This document shows, piece by piece, positions 10,609 through 19,360 of a stretch of 64,000 nucleotides of DNA; position 1 is the stretch's first letter, and the number at the start of each line of letters is the position of its first letter. Source of the stretch: Marsupella aquatica (taxonomy: Eukaryota; Marchantiophyta); NCBI GenBank assembly GCA_973895155.1, contig OZ316898.1, positions 15,686,001 through 15,750,000 on the forward strand, written 5' to 3'. A model generated the notes under the pieces. That model saw only the letters and a program-made list of their open reading frames with translations, had not been told where the DNA came from and searched no databases. Made by a program: the position numbers and the translations under genes.

Positions 10609-11899
10609 CTATGAAGGATGACAGCGTATGGCCATCTTAGGCGCATCCCAATCATAGTCACAAAATATCTCCTCACCAACCCTAATAGTCCGTATGGCTA
10701 CAGTCATAATATGGTCATCCATATGCTTGACATAGTAAGGTGGTGGTGGTGCCCCAAAAATTTGAACCCACTCTACATTTGGTTCAAGTCCTCTCCCTCT
10801 CCCTTTGGTACTATTGATGTACCCAGCGATGTTATCACATCGCACAGGATCACCATCAATCATTCTACAATGCCAAGGCCTCTTGAGGACCTCATCCGGA
10901 TCAAAATCCATCTGCAATGCATACACCCCCCATGCTGGTTGTTGCCGCAAAATAATGTTCCAGTTTTTGGCAGTGTATACGGCACCAATATAAGGAAATA
11001 AGTGCTCCCCATCATAACCTCTCCGCCACGGCTTTGGATGGACCACAATGTCCTCCATAGCAAATAACCCAAGTCCTACATCAACACCAAGGGAGGATGG
11101 CTTGACTATCCATTGATGCCCCCATATCTCTACAGGGGCATCGGTGGGTATGCCAGGAGTGATTCTAAATATCTCAGATGAGAAATCCTTCAAGACAGTC
11201 ATTGCCTTTCTTGTGAGATATGACAACCCCAACCTACCCTCCACTGCCACGTAATCCTCACCCCGCTCTACTAAAGCAGCATGGACCAAATTTGGGCCTA
11301 GGGACTCGCGAGTGGCCAAAGGTTCATAATGTCTCTGATGTCTATGGGAGCGAGGTCGGGTGCGTAGAACCCTAGTACATGGAGGTGCCTCTGGCTCACC
11401 CATCTCCGTGTCCTCCATTGGTCCCGGTATAGTTTGGGCCTCAACATGGGGAGGACTATGAGGAAGGGGTGTAGAAATTGATGCAAGTAGCCCTCTTGCA
11501 CTACCCAAAAATGTCTCTAGCCACAGGTCATTAGAGACCAATGGACGGGGGGGCCTATGGGGCACCTATTCATTCACAAATAAACCCAAAATTAATACAT
11601 GTATGATGACGCGCAATAAGGGGCAACTTGTGTTTCCTCCACAAATTAGTCCGGTTAAAAGGTAGGGAGCATACCTCACGAGTTGAATGTCCTGGTAAAT
11701 CACCCTGGTGCCATCCATGATTCTCAATATGCTCAATGGTCTCCCAAGCTTGGCGAACAACCATTCCCTTACATCTTACACACCAACATGGAATGGGGCC
11801 AAGAGGAGGACGCCAAGGCCTAGCAGGGGGAGGAGCAATATCCCCCTTGGAAGATGAGTCTGAGTCCGAATCTGAGTCTGAACTCCCAGAAGTTGACAT
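10609..11899 (-). CDS. SET-domain protein with N-terminal zinc-finger-like exon, carried by CACTA
   Basis: Exon 1 (11675-11899, from MSTSG) encodes an acidic serine run and a CWCVRC...EHIENHG zinc-finger-like motif. Intron 11566-11674 (GAG|GTATGC...AATAG|GTG) keeps the frame into a 318-codon exon. There the SET boxes appear in order: GLGLFA (about residue 164), PYIGAV (191), NIAGYINST (245), EPNVEW (261) and IRTIRVGEEIFCDYDW (291). The usual NHSC is INST, so activity is uncertain, but GxG, N-x-x-x-x-I-N, P-N and the D-Y box are present. SET proteins usually methylate lysines on histones. The gene lies upstream of the transposase on the same strand and a counterpart sits in the older CACTA, so it is a standing part of this family rather than a chance capture. 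No frame damage is seen; further 5' exons may lie beyond 11900. Confidence 0.85.
11566..11674 (-). other. Intron in SET gene (109 bp)
   Basis: The donor GAG|GTATGC and acceptor GAATAG|GTGCCCC on the minus strand join ...STRE to VPHRPP in frame. This explains why the SET exon otherwise appears to start at its boundary. Confidence 0.7.
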
Positions 11900-12221
11900 C
11901 TGCCCATCATAGGTACACACCTCATCTCAAAACCTCCCTCATATTAAGTACTCACACAATTGAATTGGAATATATGCAAGGTTATAAGAGGTAAATAAAA
12001 CATACACACCCACACACACTATACATCTTACTTGAATGATATCCGTGCTCAACAATGCCTACTAGGATCTTGGCCTTAGGATATATCCTAAGACAATATC
12101 CAAAATGTCTGCAAAAGGTGGTACCATGATAAACTTAGCTAGGGATGTATTCCCACAAATGTGCCCAACAATGACCAAAAGGTTGGAGCCACAAATTCTA
12201 CAAGTCTCCACCCTCGTATCA
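11900..12221 (-). other. CACTA 5' region of SET gene up to the Gypsy insertion
   Basis: On the minus strand, 12221 to about 12090 can be read as ...VETCRICGSNLLVIV GHICGN..., with CxxC pairs, possibly another exon of the SET gene. The remainder is AT-rich. The last five bases, TATCA (12217-12221), are the target duplication of the outer Gypsy element. An exon here is a guess. Confidence 0.35.
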
Positions 12222-15200
12222 TGTGGTGCGTCCCATGGCTCCCTAAACCCAAGAAACCCCTCAGCTCAAGCCGATTCCCGCAGGTTTCGTGCTTGGCGAG
12301 GCCGTTTCCGCGGCTTAGCGGCATGGGACGCTGCTAACCTTCTACTACTACTATTAATATTTTACACACATATACTGGACAGATCCTTCATCGGGTCATG
12401 AGATACGTAGCCGGCCTAATATAGGCCTTCCCCTGTCTTCCCCTGTCTTCCCCTCCGTCTTGTTAGGTATGTTTGGATTCCGCTGCCGGAATGATCCCCA
12501 ATAGGCTTGGTTAAGCCGCTAAGACCTCTCTCAGCTCGACACATCCAACTCTTACTCCCCTGCTTACTTTCCTTCCTTCTGTTGATGTGGGCACTCTTCA
12601 CACAAGTTAATGCGACACACAAATAGCAAAATGACTCATTCTGACTGAGTCATACCATGCACTTGCCATACAAACAGTACATCTCATACACAAGTTCTGC
12701 GAACTAAGCCGTGAGGCCAACTCTATTCAGCTCTTAGGCATGAGGAAACATGAATATACACAAGGGTCACTGTATGACTAACCGAGAGCTTCTCGTACTA
12801 CTTGATCCCAGCCCGGCTGGTGCAAACTAAAAACTTGCTAAAGAAGAGGCCCTGAGCTCCCCGCTGCCCAGGTACTTATCCTGGTAGTGGATCCGCCATT
12901 CTTTGCATCGTAAGCCTAATCTACTTAACAGTAATCTACTTGCCCGAATCTACCTATGTACAGCAAGGCAGGAGCACAAGTGTTGCTCCTACCAGTGGGA
13001 CCGCAATCCCACTAAGCTAAGTGTGAGGGCCGCTCCTGGTTCTGATCCTAATCCTAAACGTGGAGATCCGCGCCCGCCCTGCCCACTCACGCCTCCTCCC
13101 TCCACGTCTGCCCTCCCTAAAAGGAACGGCGCCCTTGCACCGTCACGACACCGGTGGTGGATCCTTAATGGACGCCCCCAACGCTTCCTCCTTAGCCACT
13201 GCCGTAGGCTCATTCCCTGACAGATTACCTGCCCTTGACTGAGTCAACTCTCCATCGGCCTGACTGGGTCCACCATCGGCGTCGGCATCGGCTCGAGAAT
13301 CGGTTACGGCCTCAGCCTCGGCTACGGTCTCCCCGGCCTGCTCAAGCGGCGGATCGGGAATACTGGCCTCCTCATTGAGTAGTTCGGCTTGGGCCGCACC
13401 ATCCCTACCTGTGATCATAGCGGGATCTATTGCCGTATTCATGTCGGAGGATGGTGCTGGTTCTACCTCTTTGGTCACCACGGCTTGTGGAGTCGGATTA
13501 CTCCTTGACCCTGAAGGTTTCCGCTTTTTCTTCTTTTCTGGTTCGGCAGCTGGTCCCTTCCCCTTCCCACTTACCTCCGGCACTGGTGCAGTTGGCGCGG
13601 CTTTTTCTTCGGCCAGTACCACTCCTGGTAACTTGGTTGCCCCAATTGGAGTTGGGCCTGATGAAGACAAGCACCTAAATACTGCGGCTTGTTTCTTCAG
13701 CCGCTCCGTTTGGTTGTCGGCCCGCCGCTGGAGGTTCTCCATCTTCCTCGTGATTTCCTCCAACTCCTCCTGGGTCTCATCCAGGTCCTTGCGTGCCTCC
13801 TCTAGTTCCTTCTGGGCTTCCTCCCGTTCTTGTTTCAAGGTAGTCCTCTCCTCCTGGGTTGCTTTTAGCTCCTTGTCGAGCTCTGCAATGATGACAGACT
13901 CCATCTGGTTCATCTTGGCGTAAGTCTGTTCGAGCATCTCGTCCTTCTCCCTTAGGTCGGCCTTGAAGCTGGCCGTCAGGGACGCAAGCTCCTGCTGTAG
14001 CGCCATAATCCCTTGATAGGATTTCCCTAACTCGGCCTCCTTCTGCTCAAGGGCTCCGCGGATTTTCTCGAGCTCCCCTTTCAACGCCCATTCCTTTCTT
14101 TGGGTCTCTGCCATGGCCCGGCTGTTGGCTGTTATGTGGGCCTCCTCTGTATTCTTCAGCTCTTGCTTCCACTTCTCCCTCTCTTTGATCGTGTCGGCCA
14201 ACTCTCCCTGCGTCTGAGTCAGTTTATCCTTGATATTCTGATTATCAGCCTGCGCGGTGTCCAACTGCCCCTGCATGATGTTCACCTCATGTCGTTTAAT
14301 CCGCAGTTCATCTTGGGCTTTCTTGGCCGCCCTTAGATCTTCAATCTCGGCTTCCATCTTCCTAAGCCGCCGAATGACCTCGTCCTTCTTGCTTCTCTCT
14401 AAAGCCACCGCTTCTTCTAATTGGTGCTTCTCCAACTGCTCCCTATGGAAAAAGGGTCCTACCTCCAACTCCTCTCCAAAGATGCCGAGCGCAAGTTCCC
14501 CACACATCTCACCATACTCCATGGCTCTATTCTTAGCGTAGGTGGAGTAAGTAGAAGTGATCGGCATCGCCCATCGCGGCCTCTGCTCCCAAGCCGTCCT
14601 GCGGATCTCTTCAATCGTGGCTAGAGGTTTGCTTCCTTTTTTGGCTAGCCGCCTGATGTCCTCTGGCCAATCTCCTCCTGGTAAATCCTTTTCCTTAGCC
14701 AGGGCGGCCTCCTCCTCCTGCTTGATTCGCTCCTGAAATTCCTGCACCGTCTGTTTTATGCCGTCGAAGCTCGGGGGAGCAACATCTGGTGGGGGAGACT
14801 CAGGGCTACTCTGCTGGTTGGGGTCCCCTCGCACTACCCTTGGAAGTGTGGGGACAAACCGGCCACAGGTCCTTACTCCTGGAACGTGATGGTCCGACCC
14901 ATAGCCGGAATTATCATGGCTGCAGTCCTTCACTGCCTCCTCTACCTCTTGGACGTCCGGCTTCTCCCTCTCCTCTTCGTCGGTAGGAGCTTCAGGCAAT
15001 TCTGCCTCAGATTCGGAGCTTGAGGTTCCCACGTACATTCGAACACCTGGCTTGGATTCCGGCCTGATTCTCTCCTTGTCTCCAGCAAAGGGGTTTTCTC
15101 TTGTGAGCCGGTGTAGGCCTACCTCTGTAGTAGTGTCCTGCATTGTTGCCGTTGCCGTTGTTGTTGCCGATGCCGATTTCTTTTCTTTCTCCAGTAGTTT

Positions 15201-16890
15201 CAGCAGACTCTGCATGCCTGGTTGCTGCATCGGCAAGTCTTCCTTCCTGGGCCTAAACACCTGCTCGATCGTAGGACTAACAGGTGGTTGAGGCTTCTCA
15301 GCCAACGGCCTCGGCGTTGGAGCTTCCTCAGGTGCCCTTACCTGCAGGGGAAGTACCGGGGCAAAAGTCTGACCTCTGGCATACCGGCACAACAGCGGCA
15401 TGTGATAGCCAAGCCGCGACACGCTCCCCATGCCGATTACCTGCTGCTCCTCCTTTAAGATCTTCTTCAATTGGTTGAGGAGGTACCCGTTGTAGTCCCG
15501 GCTTGGGTCTGGCCTTTCTGCCAGATAGACCTGTGCCTTGCCGATCTCTGCCCTCGGCAAGTTACAATGCATGGTCACCCGCAAGAAGTCGATCATCTCT
15601 CCTATGTGCGGGTTGGTGCAGGTGTTCCGGAAGAAGCCATTCTTCGTTGATGGCCCGGGGAACGACCGGAACTCCTTGTCAGGTAAGGTCTTCCTGGTAT
15701 CAACTTTGGTCTTATTGCCTATCGGCAGGCCAAACACTTCGGCAATTACCTTGGGAGTAAGATAGAAATCCTTCCCATATATCCTCATGCAATTGGTCTC
15801 GGGTTCCCATGACCCCACGAATTCTAATAGGTCTGACTCCGGTACCTCCGGCTTCAGCCATGGTAATCTTACAAAGGCCTCCAAGCCGGATCCGGCCATG
15901 AAGCCTTGGTACTTCTTGGTCTGCATGGCCGTGAAGCATGCATCCTCCTCCCGTGCAAAATGTAGTTGCACCTCCACCGGTAGGGTTGCCGCCCAGCCCT
16001 TCCAGGTGTCATCCCTGGTTGGAATGGCCTTGATGGGATCGACCTCCTCCTCTTCGGCTTCTCCCTGCCTCCTGCTCTGCTGCTCGGCTGGCTTCTTTGG
16101 TGCCGCCGACCTCGTTCTTTTTGCCGGGGTGGCTTCATCGTTGACGGCTCCCTTCCTCTTCATCTCTGCTGCCGTGGAGGTTTCTCCTAGCACCGTTGCC
16201 TGGGTCCACCTTTCCGTGCTACCCTTTAATTCCCAGTGTATGTCGTTGCAGTTCTTGATGGCCTCTCGGATGCCGACGACCCTGTCTTTGCAAAACAGAA
16301 GATCGTCGAGTTGATTGGAAGTAGGCGTCCACAGGAACTCATCCTTGATGAGTTCGCCTCCTAAGAAAGCCGTCTTCTGCAGCTCCCACAATCGAGCGAG
16401 CTCCTGCCATTCTCGAGCTGCCCTTTCTGATTCCTCGTCCTCGTAAGTCTTGATGTACTCAGTTGCCCGTTCGAACAGGCATCCCCAGAAATGTGCCGCT
16501 TGATTGACGTTGCTCATACCCTCCTTAGGTCGATCGTCGGTATCTACTCTCTCCCCGAGTGCTTGCCTAAGCAGCTGACAGTAGTTGGCCTCCCGTAGTC
16601 GTCTGCCTAGTTCGTGCTCGCAAATGAGCCACCATCTCCTGCAAGCGCTCCTTACCCCTCTCCTCCGCCGGTCCTTCTTCCCGTTGATCCTTCCTAGCCG
16701 CCGACGCTTAACGCGCCCTAACCCTAATCGGGTTTTCACCCCCAGCCTTACCTCCGGCCTCGGCCCGGGTTCCATGGTTGCCCCTAATTGTTTATATTTT
16801 CCTTGTTTTGTCCCTATACTAAGGTGTTCCTAGGGTGCCTTCCTGCTTTACCCACTTAACCGGCCGAGTGATTCCTGTCTAGGCATCACA
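12222..16890 (-). repeat. 3' LTR of outer Gypsy (4669 bp)
   Basis: It matches 36666-41343 along its whole length with scattered substitutions and small indels, for example one fewer CTTCCCCTGT unit near 12435 and an extra A near 13055. The sense strand starts TGTGATGCCTAGACAGG at 16890. It holds a 1210-codon ORF starting about 115 bp from the LTR start; a TATA-like AATATAAACAAT lies about 25 bp before that ATG. A second TATA-like CAGTATATGTG is near 12370 (sense). Which of these drives the element is not clear. Confidence 0.95.
13143..16775 (-). CDS. 1210-aa accessory protein encoded inside the LTR
   Basis: This is an uninterrupted ORF wholly within the LTR. Residues 1-50 are very basic. Residues 260-430 form a folded-looking domain with LPW (304), IYGKDF (332), VFGLP (347) and NGFFRNTC (379); it resembles uncharacterised plant retrotransposon/transposon proteins (a PF20167-like pattern, from memory). 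A proline/acidic disordered part follows, then a long coiled coil (about 770-1050, heptads rich in E, K, Q, L), then a low-complexity tail with KKKKRK, a possible nuclear localisation signal. There is no signal peptide or membrane segment, so it is not envelope-like. The coding pattern persists in the other LTR, and a related ORF is in the solo LTR at 50-54 kb. Function unknown. Confidence 0.85.
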   Translation of the reverse strand: MEPGPRPEVRLGVKTRLGLGRVKRRRLGRINGKKDRRRRGVRSACRRWWLICEHELGRRLREANYCQLLRQALGERVDTDDRPKEGMSNVNQAAHFWGCLFERATEYIKTYEDEESERAAREWQELARLWELQKTAFLGGELIKDEFLWTPTSNQLDDLLFCKDRVVGIREAIKNCNDIHWELKGSTERWTQATVLGETSTAAEMKRKGAVNDEATPAKRTRSAAPKKPAEQQSRRQGEAEEEEVDPIKAIPTRDDTWKGWAATLPVEVQLHFAREEDACFTAMQTKKYQGFMAGSGLEAFVRLPWLKPEVPESDLLEFVGSWEPETNCMRIYGKDFYLTPKVIAEVFGLPIGNKTKVDTRKTLPDKEFRSFPGPSTKNGFFRNTCTNPHIGEMIDFLRVTMHCNLPRAEIGKAQVYLAERPDPSRDYNGYLLNQLKKILKEEQQVIGMGSVSRLGYHMPLLCRYARGQTFAPVLPLQVRAPEEAPTPRPLAEKPQPPVSPTIEQVFRPRKEDLPMQQPGMQSLLKLLEKEKKSASATTTATATMQDTTTEVGLHRLTRENPFAGDKERIRPESKPGVRMYVGTSSSESEAELPEAPTDEEEREKPDVQEVEEAVKDCSHDNSGYGSDHHVPGVRTCGRFVPTLPRVVRGDPNQQSSPESPPPDVAPPSFDGIKQTVQEFQERIKQEEEAALAKEKDLPGGDWPEDIRRLAKKGSKPLATIEEIRRTAWEQRPRWAMPITSTYSTYAKNRAMEYGEMCGELALGIFGEELEVGPFFHREQLEKHQLEEAVALERSKKDEVIRRLRKMEAEIEDLRAAKKAQDELRIKRHEVNIMQGQLDTAQADNQNIKDKLTQTQGELADTIKEREKWKQELKNTEEAHITANSRAMAETQRKEWALKGELEKIRGALEQKEAELGKSYQGIMALQQELASLTASFKADLREKDEMLEQTYAKMNQMESVIIAELDKELKATQEERTTLKQEREEAQKELEEARKDLDETQEELEEITRKMENLQRRADNQTERLKKQAAVFRCLSSSGPTPIGATKLPGVVLAEEKAAPTAPVPEVSGKGKGPAAEPEKKKKRKPSGSRSNPTPQAVVTKEVEPAPSSDMNTAIDPAMITGRDGAAQAELLNEEASIPDPPLEQAGETVAEAEAVTDSRADADADGGPSQADGELTQSRAGNLSGNEPTAVAKEEALGASIKDPPPVS

Positions 16891-17403
16891 TAGCTCCCCA
16901 CTTAATTGTGAAGCGTCCTTGCGAACAACTTCATCTTCGTCCATATAGTATTTCTTGAGGCGGTCATAATGGATGCGAACTGGATATACCTCTCCCGTAA
17001 TGTTGGCCAATTGTACGGAGCCATTGGGGAACATCATGGTTACTCTAAAGGGTCCTAACCAGCGAGTGTAAAGCTTTCCTGGAAACCTACTATACCTACT
17101 GTCATAAAGTAGCACAAGATCACCGGTATGAATACTAACTACTTTTAACCTTTTATCATACTGCTGCTTCATGATATTCTGTCTATATTCTACTCTCTCA
17201 GCTGAAATCATTCTCGCTTCCTCTAAAGCTTCTAACCTATATTCTCGCTCCTTTAGGCTCTCCTCCGCTGAGGCTCTTTCCTCAATTGTAACTTGAAATG
17301 TCGGTATCTCAAGTTGCATGGGTACCAGGGCTTCTTGTCCAAAGGTTAAGAAGAAGGGTGTATGACCGGTAGTGGATTTATAGGCAAGATTGTAAGCAAA
17401 AAC
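16879..17403 (-). CDS. Outer Gypsy integrase C-terminal part, separated by inner insertion
   Basis: This finishes the pol frame that stops being recognisable at 30953. It contains HDRLKKYY-type terminal text and the LYDSRYSRFPGKLYTRWLG stretch typical of the integrase C-terminal domain (SH3-like). Its upstream edge, on the minus strand, continues the integrase core reading of 30953 after one AAAAC copy is removed. No chromodomain follows. It ends just past the polypurine tract, with the last codons running to the 3' LTR boundary. Confidence 0.9.
   Translation of the reverse strand, partial: VFAYNLAYKSTTGHTPFFLTFGQEALVPMQLEIPTFQVTIEERASAEESLKEREYRLEALEEARMISAERVEYRQNIMKQQYDKRLKVVSIHTGDLVLLYDSRYSRFPGKLYTRWLGPFRVTMMFPNGSVQLANITGEVYPVRIHYDRLKKYYMDEDEVVRKDASQLSGELCDA
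16893..16904 (-). promoter_or_regulatory. 3' polypurine tract of outer Gypsy
   Basis: On the minus strand TAAGTGGGGAGC lies two bases from the 3' LTR start (TA|TGTGATG). This is the standard primer for plus-strand DNA synthesis. An exact 12-base copy lies inside the element at 33691-33702. Confidence 0.8.
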
Positions 17404-17404
17404 T

Positions 17405-17470
17405 GTCGTATAGTGCTAAGTATCAAAAGTGACTCTTCTCACCTAAAACCAGGGTTTCGATCCCTTTAAG
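17405..17470 (+). repeat. tRNA-Asp-like sequence at LTR edge (3' LTR copy)
   Basis: On the plus strand, GTCGTATAGTGCTAAGTAT resembles the 5' end and A box of plant tRNA-Asp (TATAGTGGTAAGTAT), and GGGTTTCGATCCC at 17452-17464 resembles its B box and T arm with one extra T. The anticodon region is not conserved, so it is not a working tRNA gene. The same sequence is at 29563-29628. Confidence 0.6.
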
Positions 17471-18358
17471 AACAGATTTCAGAATGAATTGTATAACTTT
17501 TATCACTCCGAGTGATTTAGAGTCTTGAGCTCTATGTTGACTTCACTTCTCAATAAAAAAAATCGAATAAACAAACAACAAAGTAACTGAACTTCTGATT
17601 TATGAATTAGAGAAGAAATGAGTAAGGATTTAGAGACTACAAGCTGCTACTGCCACTCCTTCAGAAAGGATTTGGGCTCAGTATAGACATGAAATCTATC
17701 TCATAATTCATCCATCTCACTCTTCAAAACACAAAGGTTAATGATAATGGAATTCTCAATCTGATGAAGCAGAAGCTTTCTGATTGCAAATGAATGATAT
17801 GATTTAAAATGCCGTCAACATGGTTTGACATCAGCGATACACAATTCAGTCAAACTCTAAACCATATTCCAGAATCAAAGCAACAGTACTAACTACTCTG
17901 AGAATCAGAATTTACTTCTCATTTATCATTAACTATTCTTGAATTGGCTAGCGAATCCCGACTCTGCAAGCAAGCCTAGCAGTGAATTCAATACGAGTTT
18001 CAGAAATCTGCAACTGAATTCAATCACCACAGGAATCTCTTGAATTCAATCTTAACTTCAATCAATATAGCTTTACTTCCATACAAAACACTCACAGCAT
18101 GCCTTGTTACAATGGAAGGAGGAGAAAACTATTCAGAAGACTCAATTCTGAATACAGTATTAACTCTATTTCTCTCTACTTCAAATGAGCATTCTACTCT
18201 GTCTTATAAGTGCTGGAATCCTAAAATGGAGGAGGTAAGAACAGTCGTGCCTTTCCAAGCTTAAAACTAAACAAGGGAGAAGCACAGCATAAGTACTTCA
18301 ACAAGGGTGGTAGAATACTACTTTACTAGTAATCTACTTCAAAAACTAAGTGTTGAGC

Positions 18359-18625
18359 GGACGCTGCTAGAAGCGTCGGGAGAATCTGGACGCTGCTAGA
18401 AGCGTCTTAAGTAAAACCAACGGACGCTGCTCACACTGCTCACAGCGTCAATACTAGGGTGGACGCTGCTCACAGCGTCGTGTGTTGAAGCTGACGCTTT
18501 CCACAGCGTCGGTCGAAATCCTCATAGAGTCTTGGTGGCGGTCGGGCGCTGCCAAAAGCGTCATGAGGAGGTTGGACGCTTCCGCAGCGTCTTGAGTAAA
18601 AGAAACGGGCGCTGGTCACAGCGTC
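18359..18625. repeat. Eight GACGCT-loop-AGCGTC hairpin units in the LTR
   Basis: Units such as GGACGCTGCTCACAGCGTC occur eight times at irregular spacing; each is an inverted repeat with a 5-8 base loop. Loop sequences vary (GCTAGA, GCTCAC, TTCCG, GCCAAA) while the arms are kept, suggesting the arms matter. Matching arrays are at 30517-30783, with related units at about 22107-22187 and 28661-28762. Confidence 0.85.
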
Positions 18626-18796
18626 GGGCAAAGTACACTAGGAATCGTCAGGAAAGCCGGAGATGTCAAATATTTCTATAAGTGTCCAGAACAAGTAAAT
18701 GTTGGCCGGAAGGTGTCTAAAGTGTAAGTAAATCTTGTGATATGCTAAAAATAAACAAGTTTCCAGAAAAAATTGCAGGGACACCCATACCACATA

Positions 18797-18813
18797 GCCC
18801 TCCACTTAAATTT
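18797..18813 (-). promoter_or_regulatory. 3' polypurine tract of inner Gypsy
   Basis: AATTTAAGTGGAGGGC on the minus strand lies directly before the 3' LTR (TA|TGTGG). The same 16 bases recur at 22280-22295. Confidence 0.8.
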
Positions 18814-18871
18814 CGCCGTGTCCCCACAAGACATGACCGAATTGAATCAGAAGCGAGTGACATGTTCTTCA

Positions 18872-19348
18872 TTAATAATATTCTGGCTTAATAATCCAAG
18901 TAGTGCTCAAAATCATTGACGGGAGTTGGGAGATATCCGAATCCAGAATATAAAAATCGAGGTCATGGAATTCTTCTCCGATCTGTATTGGGACTCCTTT
19001 AACTCTTCCCCAAAGATTAATGATTCGTCCATCGATTGATATCTGAGCAGATATCGGTTGTACTTCTTGATGAACAAATTGCTGGCACAATCTGTGGGAG
19101 AGGAAATTAATTCGAGAGCCTGGATCAATAACAAAGTGTTGAATAGCATGTCCTCCCAGTTTGATCTTGCCTTCAAAGGAATGTTGGAAAGCACGGGGTA
19201 AAGAATTCCAACAATCCATAGTAGCTTTGATGTCCCACATGAGCAGATAAATATCAATTCGAAGGAGAAAGAAGGAAACAATTGCAGGATGCTGCAAAAG
19301 TAACGGCTTATATACATATAAATGACAACACCGTTTGATATCTCTCAT
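18872..19348 (-). CDS. Retropepsin-like segment downstream of the accessory ORF
   Basis: The frame is the same as that of the 857-aa ORF upstream, separated from it by one TGA (19361-19363). From about residue 60 it reads IKLGGHAIQHFVIDPGSRINFLS, then a flap-like segment and LPSMILSTTWI. This is the layout of a retroviral-type aspartic protease: hydrophobic strand, D-x-G-x-x-x-N-x-L, later hydrophobic-G/S-x-x-W. The catalytic D[TS]G is DPG here, so activity is doubtful. The element already has a protease in its gag-side frame with DGGASVNLI. It may be a degenerate duplicate or a fold reused as a binding domain. Confidence 0.5.
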   Translation of the reverse strand: MRDIKRCCHLYVYKPLLLQHPAIVSFFLLRIDIYLLMWDIKATMDCWNSLPRAFQHSFEGKIKLGGHAIQHFVIDPGSRINFLSHRLCQQFVHQEVQPISAQISIDGRIINLWGRVKGVPIQIGEEFHDLDFYILDSDISQLPSMILSTTWIIKPEYY

Positions 19349-19360
19349 AAATGGTGTCCT

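Larger units (their letters stand above)
17404..18794 (-). repeat. 3' LTR of inner Gypsy (1391 bp)
   Basis: Almost identical to 29562-30952. It contains eight copies of a GACGCT...AGCGTC inverted-repeat unit (18359-18625). The plus-strand start of the LTR resembles a tRNA-Asp gene (separate entry). The 74-codon frame at 18040-18264 on the plus strand is antisense and has no known match, so it is not called. Confidence 0.96.

Noticed and set aside
13375-16314. Many plus-strand ORFs (up to 182 codons) antisense to the LTR-encoded protein, repeated at 37828-40767
   Set aside because: They mirror the codon bias of the opposite-strand coiled-coil ORF and exist in both LTRs only because the LTRs are copies.
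17405-17470. Functional tRNA-Asp gene
   Set aside because: The anticodon arm and acceptor pairing are not preserved; only A-box- and B-box-like segments and the 5' end resemble tRNA-Asp.
18040-18264. 74-codon plus-strand ORF, duplicated at 30198-30422
   Set aside because: Duplicated only because it is within the LTR; antisense to the element and without recognisable features.
18359-18625. CRISPR-like array
   Set aside because: Units are inverted repeats at irregular spacing with no uniform spacers, inside a plant LTR.
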